Source: Tubulanus polymorphus
Lineage: Eukaryota > Nemertea > Palaeonemertea > Tubulaniformes > Tubulanidae
Length of the DNA stretch: 64,000 bases
Assembly: GCF_964204645.1 (NCBI RefSeq)
Contig: NC_134035.1
Coordinates: forward strand, 9,920,501-9,984,500
Direction of reading: 5' to 3'
Below, piece after piece: positions 1 through 11,010 of this stretch. The notes beneath the pieces were generated by a model. The model searched no databases and was not told where the DNA came from. It was given only the letters and a program-made list of their open reading frames with translations. The first letter of the stretch is position 1, and every line of letters begins with the position of its first letter. Made by a program: the position numbers and the translations under genes.

Positions 1-1534
1 CTATGGCCATTTTTGTGTGGCCTTGAATCTTTTATCATATCATAATAGGCTTATCATTTTAAAATCTATTGGGCGTTTTCTTTTTCATGTAATAAACGAT
101 TACAGATTTGTACATATACTGATAATACTGATACCTACCGTGAATCATCAATATTGATCGTACTACGATATCATGTATACAATAATCCAAACAAATGATA
201 GCGCCTTGTTGATCAAAAAACAAATGGGGTGATATAATCAATATCCAGCGTGTATCTTAAGTGTGCAATCGTTTGTAAGTGGTATTGTACTAATTATTGA
301 ATGTAATATGGATAATGAAAAATAAACAGATGATGCATGTACGATAGGTTTAATGCATTTATGGTGTTGAAAAAGAATGTTTTTTTTTGTGTTTTTCTCT
401 GTTTAAATGGACGGTATGGTTCACAACAATGAAGGAATCAAGTATAATGCACGATTCGTTTTCACTAAAGAAGCGTATTTTATTCGGTAGAAGGATCGCG
501 AGACGTGAGTCGTTATGCAGTTACATGAATACATACAAACTAACCCGTATTAGGTGTTAAAACTCCGTGATTATTCAACAATAAAATCTACATCATCTAA
601 AGATCTAGGATCCTCCGCCCTGCCCTAAACGGAGATTGGGGTCGACACCAGTCCCCCATGTTTGGGACTTAAATAATAAGAAAAGTGTAACTTTTGCCTT
701 ACGAAGTGCTTCACTTATACTATCAATAAGTGCATTAAAGTGCTTACTTTTGCCTCAGACTTACTACTATGATCCCTTCAACACTTGGTGGACAGATGAA
801 AAAATTCACCTGAAACCGTTACTGAGTGACCTATTGATTAGCAATTTTCGAACTTTCTAAGTCCGACAATACAGCTAAAAAACATCGTTCATGTCTGAGG
901 TAGTTATATAGAGTGATAAAAACATAAGCATACATATGCATTTTTCGAATGCACGAAAGCGGAATAATAATGAATAGCGACAATGAATCACATGTACATA
1001 CGGGTACGTACGTATAAAATATAGTTGATGTTTACAGTTTGAAAGCCATGGACTGTGACGCACATTATCTATGACTTTCAAATACTTGAAGAATGTACAT
1101 GTATAACTTCCAACACACCTTACTCAAGGGTCAATCATTTACTATACATACGATATGTTTCGAAAATCTTGTACTCATCTTTGTACGCAACATAAGCTAC
1201 ATCGTCGAAGAATCTGATCCGGTCTCTACTATATCAATGTTTTAACCAAAAAGCCTATGCAGGCCCGTACGTAGCCTCTATTTTGGGTGGGTGCAAATTT
1301 CAAATTTAGATAACGCGGAACGTACCTGACGGCGTATAGCCGGCAACAGCGAGAGAGTGGCGGGGGTGGGGCGGGGGCTGTTGGGGGCCTCCCTCAAGAA
1401 AAAGCGTTTTAGATACATTTTCGGCCAATGTTAGAGAATATTTCATATAACGTCATTGAAACACTAATAGTCTGATGTATGCAATAATTCAATGTTTTAA
1501 CCCAAAATCAACGCCTGTAGAGATGGTGACCATT
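1..1534. other. Gene-free AT-rich stretch
   Basis: No reading frame here has convincing protein character or splice signals. Around 1261-1400 is a patch with a G-rich run and a sequence resembling the end of a DNA transposon, but no second end was found. It forms the 3' flank of the minus-strand methyltransferase gene. Confidence 0.4.
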
Positions 1535-2557
1535 TCATTCGTAAGATGACGCAAAAACGTGGAACTCGCTGTTGGTTTTAGACTGAACGTAACTCACGGC
1601 GTGATTGCCGAACTCGCTAGCTGGTAACTGCACCAGTGGAAGCGACCACATCCCGGCGTATAGCTGTTTCTCGAACTGATGTTTCGGCCAATCTCTGCCA
1701 ATACACAGCGGCGGAACGAGACTGAAAGGTGGTATTTCCAAATTCAAATTTCTAAATCGAGCGTGTTCGAAAGACGATAGTTCGGCATTCGAGCGCGTAT
1801 TGGCCCACGTAGTCGTGAGCAGAAAGCGACTTCCGCTGTCCGAAAAGTGTTTTAGAACTTTCAGGGCGTCGGCTGTTGTCAGATGTTGCAGCATGTGCCT
1901 GCAGTGAATTATATCGTAAGAGCCGTCCAAAGGATTCTTCACGATATCTTGATGTCGAAACGACCAATCCGTTCTATTTGCGAACCTGGTGTTGTGCGAT
2001 TTAATCAACTCTGGTACGATATCCATTCCTGTATAGATAACGTCGTTTCTGTTCTCCAGAAACGTCTGCATCCAAACCATGTCCCCGCACGGGATGTCGA
2101 GAAAACGAATTTTATTTTTGCCGGTAGCCTTCTTTACCATATCTATAGTACCGCCCAAAACTTTCATCATGTGCCGAGCGAAATCGACCGACGATCCCTG
2201 ACCGGATCCTTGTATCCCCTTGTAACCGGGCTGCTGCACGCCCCAGTGATGGTTTTTGTACACATCCCTAAACGACGCCATCCTGTGACTGTCGTCCTCT
2301 TTCTTCGGACTGTTCTTCGACGAATCAACGTCGAACGGAATTATTTTCAACTTTGGACGGATCTTATAAACAGCGGTGCCGGTCACGCAATCGTTCACCA
2401 CGACTAATTTCGGATCCAATTCGCCACGGATCGGGACGACATCAGGGCGTGACATATCATGTACGACTGGTCGCCGTTTGTACATCAAGACAATTGAGCT
2501 GACCACAACGAACATCACAACAGTCATTAACCATAATCTAGTACTCCCCGTCCGAAT
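1535..2557 (-). CDS. SAM-dependent methyltransferase, type II membrane protein (last or only coding exon)
   Basis: Seen: an open frame that runs on to an ATG at 2593 (352 residues). A good acceptor (TTTCAG) ends at 2558, so the exon probably begins at 2557 in phase 0, with an upstream exon outside view; alternatively translation starts at the Met at 2527. Numbered from the 2593 ATG, residues about 22-38 form one hydrophobic segment followed by KRR, as expected for a signal anchor with the catalytic domain in the Golgi/ER lumen. Class I methyltransferase motifs follow: motif I FLDIPCGD (164-171), an acidic motif GMDIVPELI (189-197), QDIV (215-218) and YDIIHCRHMLQHL (226-238), which resembles post-motif regions of small-molecule or sugar methyltransferases. 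The fold is known to use S-adenosylmethionine; the substrate cannot be read from sequence. Confidence in the fold is high, in topology moderate. Confidence 0.8.
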   Translation of the reverse strand: MRTGSTRLWLMTVVMFVVVSSIVLMYKRRPVVHDMSRPDVVPIRGELDPKLVVVNDCVTGTAVYKIRPKLKIIPFDVDSSKNSPKKEDDSHRMASFRDVYKNHHWGVQQPGYKGIQGSGQGSSVDFARHMMKVLGGTIDMVKKATGKNKIRFLDIPCGDMVWMQTFLENRNDVIYTGMDIVPELIKSHNTRFANRTDWSFRHQDIVKNPLDGSYDIIHCRHMLQHLTTADALKVLKHFSDSGSRFLLTTTWANTRSNAELSSFEHARFRNLNLEIPPFSLVPPLCIGRDWPKHQFEKQLYAGMWSLPLVQLPASEFGNHAVSYVQSKTNSEFHVFASSYE

Positions 2558-3909
2558 CTGAAATGATGCACAAAATATATAAAACTTATTCATCTGCAGT
2601 TAACTACATTATCGTAGGGGAGACTGGGGCATATCGAGACCACCCTGAAGAAAATCCCCTGCTACAGCTACAACACCCCCCCTCTTTCACCTCCTCACTT
2701 GTTTATCGACAATGCCGTTCCTTAACAGTGGCGAGAAAAAACTGGAGAAATTATTGTCACTGCAGCTGCAAAAGAAAAATTTCATCGAGGTTTGACTCGA
2801 TACGGGAACAGGTGGTGAATGTCCTGGATTCTTTCCTCCCTGTTCGCTTTCATAAGAGGACATGGATTGTGACGTTAGTTGAGGTATGGTATTGGGACCT
2901 GCCTGACAGGAATTATAAGCATCATTGAAAATAAAGCTCTATTCGTAATGGGTAGAGTGTCCTGCATTTTGCAAGAGAGTCTTGGTGTATTGATTATTAA
3001 CGCTATATGAGGATATCTTATACACTAGTGACAGTGATAGATGAGTGAAGCAAAACATCCGATATTCAACTCCACACGATTCGAAAAATCAAAAATCGAT
3101 TCCGAGTTCTCAGGTGGGACGCACATGTTAACAACTGGGACAAAACAAAACAACATTTAACATTATATCGGGCTCACTATAGTAAGGTCACTATACTAAG
3201 GCGATAGCTTTTTAAATATCCTTGGTTTACGGAATTTTATCTCATTAATACCCGTCCGTGCATGGAAACGAATTCGTTGGAAAAATTAGCAAAAAAAAAT
3301 TTCCGTTTTTTTTCTCGCCGCCGAAAGAGAATCCCGGCTTGAATGATGGAAAATATTGAAAAAGGTTCTTTTTTAATCATTTGTTTGGAATGTATATTGC
3401 CCTATCAACAAAAATGATTTTACCTCACTAAGGGAATTATTTCTTAATTTTTATTCCTCCTCCAAAATGATGTTCGAATAGGTCTATCCCGTAAACCAAG
3501 ATATCAAAAAGGCCTAAATGAACGGGCGATAAATTGCGAAGTTTGAAGTTCTGGGATAGAACATCCAGACCCCGGGTGTTTCGCAAGCATTTTTCTACCA
3601 GTAAAATAATAAACTTTCGTGCAATTAATTAAATCGTAACGTTTAAAGCTGCGACGAAGAAGGGATTCGATTTCGATAAACTTACCCTATACATTTCTTC
3701 GATATTCTTGCTTTCGATCTGAATATTAATAATACGTTTGTTAATACATTTGCCAGGCAAGCTTTAACACGCTTCACTATATCCATGGACGTATTACGTC
3801 CATGCTATATCTTATCGGTGGCTGATAAGGCAACGTGCATTGGTTATTTTCTTATATGGCCTCGATCTTTTGAAACATGGAAACACGAAATATTGTACAA
3901 CGTAATAAA

Positions 3910-4126
3910 GAGAATCCCACAATAATAACAAAAAAAAAAACACTCCGAAAATGTAACTGAAGCTGGTAGTTTATTCAACGTTTCGACTAAACCTTAATAG
4001 TCATCTTCAGGAATAATGAATTACAACAATGAAGAAGACTATAAGGATATAGTCGAAACGTTGAATAAACTACCAGCTTCAGTTGCATTTTCGGACTGTG
4101 TTTTTTCGTTATAATTGTGGGATTCT
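3910..4126. mobile_element. Foldback (long inverted-repeat) element, copy A
   Basis: The outer ends are inverted copies (GAGAATCCCACAATAATAAC at the left, its complement with few changes at the right). Both arms carry the same internal unit containing TAGTCGAAACGTTGAATAAA, one on each strand, so the element folds into a long hairpin around a short centre near 4005-4030. It has no coding capacity. A related element with matching ends lies at 27229-27466, so this is a dispersed family. Confidence 0.65.
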
Positions 4127-5454
4127 CTCTACATCGCTTCAACACGGATATAGTGTTTTATCAATCATGATTGTATAGCGACGATTCTTTATTTGTAATG
4201 AATCACCGTTGACGAAACACTAAACGATTAGTCGCGAATCCCAAACTAATAAGCAAATAATTTATTGACGTTTCGATACCACGATTAACGATTGGTTACT
4301 TATGGCAACCTTTGAATCCTTATTGTGTAAAATTGGTGTGAAACTGGCCCTTGCTGGTGTGGCAGCTGCTGCTGCTGCTGCTGCTGTTGAATCTCTGTCA
4401 CTAAGAACAATTATATCGATATCGCGCACTGACCATTGAAACTGATTTTATCAATGCAAATAAGTTTTTGCACAATAAAATTATCTATCTGTCTATCCCC
4501 GCCTTTCGATCTATCTTCACTGAGTGAACAAAATATGAAAAGATTTGCTAAGATAGACGCAGTATTCACAGTTTCATTAATTATGGAAAACTCTTCATCT
4601 TTCTTATACTAGCGTGGAATATTCTTAATTTACACGCTGGATCGTTGTGAGTTCGGTAATTACGAGTCCAGACAATGGAACCCATGTACGAATGCTTGAT
4701 TTATGTTTTTGTGGTGTTAATTAAAACGAGCAATGTATTCAACTAAGCGAAAATAGCGAACAAACTTTACCTGTATATTTGGCAACTATATAGAAGACTG
4801 GGCTCAGATCCGTCGTTAACTCCGGGTTATTCAAATCCGACCTAGTGTTACATTAGCCCTATAGTGGGACAGCAATGTTTTTCTACTCACACGCCGGGTT
4901 TCTCAAACCCGTAAGATGTATGTACGTAAATACCAAACAATGTGATAATGTCGCGCGTGAGCTCACCTGGTGTAGAATGTACGCATAGCGCCGTCGCGGA
5001 GAAATGCTAATAATGACGGTGCGCACGAATATCAAATCAACGCCATCATCATAAACACGACGACACTATCGCGACCTAATACACGACATCCATGGGTATA
5101 TTTAAACATAGCCTTGATCATAACGATCGTACTTCCGTGTAGCTTGATTGACTTGACGTTCCAAAATACGCTTTGTGCCAAACCGGTTTTTAGAAGTAAA
5201 TGCGGACGCCGTATTCAACATAATTATATGCGGATTTAGCGTCGTTCTTAACAGAGGAAAGATCTGAACAGAAAGGGGCTCAAAATTTTAATGTCATTCG
5301 GTACCGTACAACCAATATTAGATACCCTGTATAAAGGATCCTCTATTCCTTCCATTTTCCCTCGATTCTTTTTCTTCGATTACGCTTAGTATTCTCAGGA
5401 AATACGTTAACAGATAAATATGGTCGAACTTCGGTTTTCGTAGTTAATCGGTGG

Positions 5455-5660
5455 GAAAAAATAACCGAACGCAGTTCGATCTAACGCATTTCACAGTGCC
5501 CAGTGCCTAGTGCCCAGCCATCTTGGAACTAGATCTGGTCGACAGCGACCGTGCTCAATTCCGTGTTCGACTATTTCCGACTTTGACTATAAGTTGGCGA
5601 AAAAAGTCGACTAAAACTCCGATAACCGAAGGTCGCCAGCTGTTCCGCTAGAGGACTAAC
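5455..5660. repeat. Dispersed repeat, copy 1 (pairs with about 13190-13400)
   Basis: The order of blocks CCGAACGCA...GTTCGATC, then GCATTTCACAGTG, GCCATCTTGG(A)ACTAG and AATCCGATAACC-like sequence recurs at about 13190-13400 in the same order and orientation with divergence. No coding content. Family unknown. Confidence 0.45.
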
Positions 5661-7084
5661 AACCGGCTTATGAATAGCTCAGAGTTTTATCCGTGGATCT
5701 GGGTCCAGTTTTAGGGTTAGTTAAATAGAGGTGACACGCATAGGTTCTGCTAACATCGACAGGAATCTAATATTTCACATAGTAACGGGCTCACATCACC
5801 GTCATGAGCCAATGTTCTATTGAAATCAATTTGTAACGATACAAAAGGAAGAGTAAGATGTTCAAGCTAAATATCAGGTGGTATTGCTCGTAGGGTAGAG
5901 GGTCTGGAATTTAAAAACCGAATATTCTAACTAGTACTAACTGAGGACAAATGGCTGGACCTCGGCTTTGAGAGGATACAGGTTGTGAGGATTTATATTC
6001 CTAATGTATGCAGTGATTGAATTGAATTTGACAGCGGGTGATGCCACCCGGTTATCGACAGCAGATACAGTACTTAACCAGGATCACCATGGTTACTGAG
6101 TCTCGGTACTGATTATTAACAATGGTGCCAGCAGCAGGACCCAGCTTCACAAAAGACGAACCACAATCAGTAGTCATGGTATCTATCGAACTCAGTCCAT
6201 GGTTTCGTTCATCGCGATGGTTGTCATTCCACTAACCATGGATTCTTAAAACTCTTCGTTTTTGAGAATCCGTCCAATAACAATGGCTTCCTGGATCGCA
6301 ATGGCAGAACGAAATGGCCTCCACCCAGCGCCAGACGAACTCTATTATTCAAACAACTATACAGACTGGACATTTACCTTTCAGAAATTTATGTTTCAAT
6401 TGATGGTTAGATTATATTTGGCGCGGATCACTGCTCAGATATGCACTGTCGTTGTTCTGTTCGATGAAGCCGACGGCTGATGTGATCATCCCGCTCCCAC
6501 CGATCTATCTACGCTGCACGAGTCGCATCCAGCATTGCGAACTTATCATCAAGATGTAAATAGATGCTGAACTGTATTAGCGACGTCCATCATCCAGCGA
6601 TATGTATGCGCGCGTGCGCAAAAGCTCGAAACACGCGGCGTCATTTGGTCAATCGCAGCTATTTGCCCAGACTCAATGATATACTGTTATAACAAAGATA
6701 TCCACTTCGGCGTGTAGGATTTCTCGTATATAAAAGCTGGCCGCAATAATCTCCTCTGCATGCCACGGGTCGGGGGGGGGGGGTGGCACCTTTGAGGACG
6801 ACCCTCTTTTTTAAATCCAAGTTATTTTTTTTCATATTCCGTAAATTTCATAAATAATTGGCCCAGAAAATACCCCTCTCGACAAGCTTCGAATTTCAAA
6901 AATTACAGTAAGACTATTTCAAGACAATTTCAAAGATTCCCAGATGCTCGTTTTCCTTCGGCGCTCGGTGGATACGATGCGAAATATAGCATATAGTTCC
7001 GTTTGTATTAATTCTGACCCCTTTAAAATATTCTAATGACAACCATGCTTTCACTCAGAGTAGATTGCAAGTTACCCCATGTGA

Positions 7085-7543
7085 ACTGGTTTAGGTTTTA
7101 ATATATATGTATTTATTGCCAAAGTTATAAACTTTTATCACAAAAATCGATATACAAGCATAAATGGCGGGAAACAATATAACATAGAACAAACATTGAT
7201 ACATGTATGTGGATTACATAATCAGTTAAGGTTGCCTGAGTATATAAACTTTCTTACGGAATTTCGAAAGGTTTGAAAAATCATTGTTATTACGCATTAG
7301 AATAGAAAATTTCGCTGTATTTGGGTTGTTCCAGTATCTCGAGTTGATATATTCTAACCTAAGGTTATCATAAAAGGGACATATCAAAACGATATGATAT
7401 TCGTCTTCAACTGCATTAATATTACACCGGAAGCATGTGCGGTGAGCATACGGTAATGGAGGTCTCGTCCATCTACCAGTCTCCACTTTTAAATCCACTT
7501 TTAATAACTCATCAACTTCAGTGTACATTATCGAACAAACCAT
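7085..7543 (-). mobile_element. Non-LTR retrotransposon (LINE) 3' fragment
   Basis: On the minus strand an open frame from 7543 to 7226 encodes about 105 residues with GRWTRPP, then C-x2-C followed by VEDEYH and a Cys four residues later, then PFYDNLR. This Cys-Cys-His-Cys block with a 'CP-Y-LR' tail is typical of the region after reverse transcriptase in many invertebrate LINE proteins. It is followed on the minus strand by about 140 bp of non-coding sequence containing AATAAA (GGCAATAAATAC). The 5' part, including reverse transcriptase itself, is absent, as expected for a 5'-truncated insertion. Confidence 0.6.
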
Positions 7544-8114
7544 ATGGACAGATTATTGTAAGTCAAAATTAACGATGGGAAATTCCTTCCAAGCGATCGG
7601 TGTTAACGAAAGCGAAGTAGTCTCCTTGAGAGTTTGGGCTTCGTCGGAATCACAATCGACTAAACTGACTCCGTAGATTCGATCAAATTACCATATCAGG
7701 AAATATTAAGAAATTCCCGATCCTCGATTCTTATTCAATTCTCTTATCTTTCCCTTTCCTCTAGCATCTCGTCCGACTCCGTCCGCTTTCTAAAAGACTT
7801 CGGAAGAATGTTACGGTCGCGACGTTGGCGCTATTTGAAATTCCTCCTTAGGCATGTGAGGGATCAATACGCTGTCGCTTCACTGATATGCAAAATACAA
7901 AATACATAAATACAAACACTGAATAAAAGTTCTATCTAAGGCTCAAACTCATTTTCACCAGATTCATCGTTCATAGAACGTCACCGTGAACGGAGCAAAT
8001 CTGTATTAATCGCATGCCACAGTATGTATCTGAAATCTAACCCGCTAAGTGCTGCCCCTTTGCCGGTGAAACATTACTCGCATGCCGCAGACAGAATATT
8101 GCTCTGTTACTTCT

Positions 8115-8240
8115 CATAATTCAATTCACTTTATTGTGCCGTTACGTTATAAATATACATTTTTGAACATATACAATAAGAAGAAACAACATAATAGAAT
8201 AGAATGTGCAGAATAACTGTTAAATATAATATACATTGTA
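8115..8240 (-). repeat. Possible LINE-like 3' tail fragment
   Basis: The minus strand ends GCACAATAAAGTGAATTGAA, resembling simple 3' tails of some invertebrate LINEs. No coding portion is attached. Weak call. Confidence 0.25.
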
Positions 8241-8383
8241 AGGTGATTTATACGTTTCGTTCACACATTCTCCGCTAATGCTGTTTTAGAGGCAGCACTT
8301 GACGCCGCCGGCTAAGATCTGACAATGGAAAAGATACTACCAAACTGCCGCAACTTGTATGAATATGATAAGTAAAAAAAAAC

Positions 8384-8730
8384 CCACAGTAATGATGAAT
8401 AAACCATTTCTGACAGTTTTGCGGTGTTTTGACTAAACTCTATAGCCCAACGCACACGGCAAGACATGTGTTTCGCCGAAACAGAAAACACGTTTTTCAG
8501 AAAACGTTTTTTGCTCGTGAAAAACGTTTTTCAGTTCGGCGTTTTGTGTTTTGCCTCCCCGCACACGGCATAACAAAAAACATCGAAAACGTTTTTTTTC
8601 GGTGCCGTGTGCGTTGGGCTTATCACCTGAGGAACCAGAAACAAAAACCCTTTTTTGGTTTCTCTTCTAATGGTGTTTAGTCAAAACTCCAAAACAGCCA
8701 GAAAATAAATGATTTATTCGTCAACTGTGG
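8384..8730. mobile_element. Foldback element interrupted by a nested MITE
   Basis: Outer arms at about 8384-8438 and 8674-8730 are imperfect inverted copies of about 55 bp (left arm ends GTTTTGACTAAAC, right arm begins GTTTAGTCAAAAC; both outer ends read CCACAGT or its complement). Inside lies a second, independent terminal-inverted-repeat element at 8444-8620. The open frame at 8429-8680 crosses these elements and is not a gene. Confidence 0.65.
8444..8620. mobile_element. MITE with 18 bp perfect terminal inverted repeats
   Basis: Ends are AGCCCAACGCACACGGCA at the left and its exact complement at 8603-8620. Immediate flanks both read TAT, a possible 2-3 bp target duplication. Internal sequence has repeated AAAACGTTTTT units and no coding capacity. 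The superfamily cannot be fixed from the ends alone. Confidence 0.7.
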
Positions 8731-8739
8731 ATTTTTATT

Positions 8740-10374
8740 CATCAACTCCGAATATTGGAATACTGAGATTAATATCGGTCTACCAGTCTTGTATGACTAT
8801 ACCTGTAGGTATGAAAATGAATTAGTATATGTTCTGGTAATTGAAAATACGCATCACTATACGGCTCGACAAATGATATCACAAATAATCACTGTTCGTA
8901 GCAACGACAACAACGACCTTTCGACCTTTTCAACTCAAGATCTGCGCAGAAATCAATTCGGAATGGAGATGAACATTTCTTTCGACTTTTACTCGCATTC
9001 ACGAGCCCACGTGAGTCACACACAGCCGGAACGTTAAGTCAGGCAGGTACGAGCCTGGTTTAATTAATAATAATCCTAGCGCTCAATTTATCGCGTATTG
9101 CTAGTAATTAAATGCTATTTGAACACTTCTGCGTATTAAGTGCAGTTTTCTGTTTCGCCCCATGCTACCACTTAAAACGAATCTACAGCACAGCGCCAAT
9201 AATTCTACGGGGAGCGACAGAAAGAACAGATTTTACCTGCGGCAAAATTTCCACTTCACAAAATGTATTAATACAACAACCTTACACCATAGCTCGAACA
9301 GAGGTGGCTTAAAAGCGAGGAATTTTTTTTTCGTCGTGTCATATAGAAGCTTTTGCTACGTGTTTACACGTATACCGACGGGCGGAAAAGTGGACATTTC
9401 AAATGCGATAAACCAATAGCGAAAACATATAAATCATCATCGCATTGCTTAATAACGCGACCTGGGTGGTTCTGTTGGATGTAACAAGGACTACAAAAGG
9501 GACTATAACCTAACCACGTGCTAGTGGTAAGATATAGATATCTATGATCTTTCCAGCGGGGAAGACGAGTATTTCGCGAAGATCGATGGTTCGTTCGGTT
9601 CATATTCATCGTCGGTGCTCGCTTATAGACTTCGCCGATGAAAGTGATATTTATAATGATACCCGCGCGTTGTTGATTGGATGCCAGATCAGATATTTGT
9701 TTACGCGCAGCGCGGAAAAACGCAGATAAAGCCGAGTAGCGAATATTTCAAATTAATCCAATGATAGGCGCGGCAAAAACATCAAAATAATGGCATATTC
9801 GAGCTGAGAAATAGAAGCACCTGTGTGTTATATGTAACGCCGTGAATAATACATTCTGTCGAAATTCTTGCGGGTTTTTTTTTTATTGTTTGATAACCAG
9901 TGCCGTTATCACGCCCATCAAACGACCACGCGGAGTAGGGAATCGCCTTTTTGTTACTGCGAAAGTTGGCGGTGAAAATCCGAGACTACATTTATCACAA
10001 ATTGCGTGGGCTTTTGTCGGTACATTTTAACAGTATTTCGTTGGACTTGCACTATAGCGAAACGAAGAGGCGCTTTAAACGTATAAGCTACAAATTACTA
10101 ATTTGACTACATGACTGTGTTACGTGAATATAAATATTTTGACGGACATCAGTTATAGGGACGATGGAAACTCCGGAAATAGTCAAAAGTTCTTGAATAT
10201 ATATCGGGGAATAAGGAATAAGGAATATTAACGGAATTGGAAATACTTTTTTTACAATGAAGGTACGAAGATGTAAGACTTTTTAAAATGAATTCGCTGA
10301 TTTGATGAATATGTTTATCTTTATCAAAGAAAGCGGTCAATATTCATCGATTTTGAATTAATTTAATTCGATTC
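8740..10374. other. Intergenic stretch upstream of the eight-cysteine protein gene
   Basis: Several short frames of 60-85 codons occur on both strands but lack recognisable motifs, start contexts or splice partners. An upstream leader or signal exon for the gene at 10375 could lie here but was not found. Confidence 0.35.
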
Positions 10375-11010
10375 ATGTATTTCATACTTTTGTTACAGGT
10401 AACGATATTGTTCGCGTTTTTCGTCGTCCCTCTACTGGCGTTTGTAGTCGCCATTATTCCGGAGGAACCGTTCAGAAACATTCAGATAACTAGTCAACAA
10501 CGAGAATCGCCGAAAACGACCACGGACGCGGCCAAAACAGACGACAAAAACAGCGTCCAGAAACTACAAAGACAAGAACCATCGTATATACATAAACTGA
10601 CCGAAAACGTCGTTCTATCGAACAACGCCACACCGAACAGAAAAAGCCGACCGAACTGGCGACGAAACCGCAAAAACCGAAACGAAAGTGTGCGCCGTCG
10701 CCAGAACAGGCGCAGAAAAAATCGCAAGCGTAATCGCAATAAACAAGAACGCAGGCGACAAAAGGCGGTGGAAAAAGTCGACAAACAGATGAAAGAGAAC
10801 AATTCAGTCAAAGTGAAAAAAGGATTTCTAAGTAAACATAACATAGAGGCCGTGCGGGTACACGTGTCTCCTAAACGACAAAGAGTTAACTGTTCAGGCG
10901 TCTGCTGGAAGCGTTATTTCGTCTGCATGAGTAAATGTGGCACGACCGATAGGTGTCGTTGTTTCCGTACCTTTATCAAAAAATGCATGCGGCGAAAAAT
11001 CTGTATGTGA
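10375..11010 (+). CDS. Secreted, strongly basic protein with C-terminal eight-cysteine domain
   Basis: An uninterrupted 211-codon frame. Residues 1-28 are hydrophobic and act as a signal peptide or anchor. Residues about 40-85 are polar. Residues 87-135 are dominated by Arg, Lys and Asn with many RRR/RRK clusters that could be proprotein-convertase sites. The end carries Cys at 173, 177, 184, 188, 194, 196, 204 and 210, spacing C-x3-C-x6-C-x3-C-x5-C-x-C-x7-C-x5-C, enough for four disulfides. N83 (NAT) and N143 (NSV) are potential glycosylation sites. A possible acceptor (TTGTTACAG|GTAACG) lies 24 nt after the ATG, so this could instead be the last exon of a longer gene starting at 10399 in phase 0. 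I do not recognise the family; a cationic peptide precursor or matrix-binding protein is conceivable, but no function is shown. Confidence 0.65.
   Translation: MYFILLLQVTILFAFFVVPLLAFVVAIIPEEPFRNIQITSQQRESPKTTTDAAKTDDKNSVQKLQRQEPSYIHKLTENVVLSNNATPNRKSRPNWRRNRKNRNESVRRRQNRRRKNRKRNRNKQERRRQKAVEKVDKQMKENNSVKVKKGFLSKHNIEAVRVHVSPKRQRVNCSGVCWKRYFVCMSKCGTTDRCRCFRTFIKKCMRRKICM

Larger units (their letters stand above)
2600..7080. other. Intergenic stretch without recognisable genes
   Basis: Contains the inverted-repeat element at 3910-4126, a (GCT)n run near 4365-4390, a palindrome at about 3780-3815 (CATGGACGTATTACGTCCATG), a dispersed repeat at about 5455-5660 and a G-run near 6772-6783. Short frames such as that at 6262-6480 show no family resemblance. 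I see no exon pair that joins convincingly. Confidence 0.4.

Noticed and set aside
1883-2407. 174-codon plus-strand frame
   Set aside because: Lies entirely antisense to the methyltransferase exon, which carries the recognisable motifs.
8429-8680. 83-codon frame
   Set aside because: Falls within the nested inverted-repeat elements and is low-complexity.
10494-10844. 116-codon minus-strand frame rich in Leu, Phe and Arg
   Set aside because: Antisense shadow of the Arg-rich stretch of the eight-cysteine protein.
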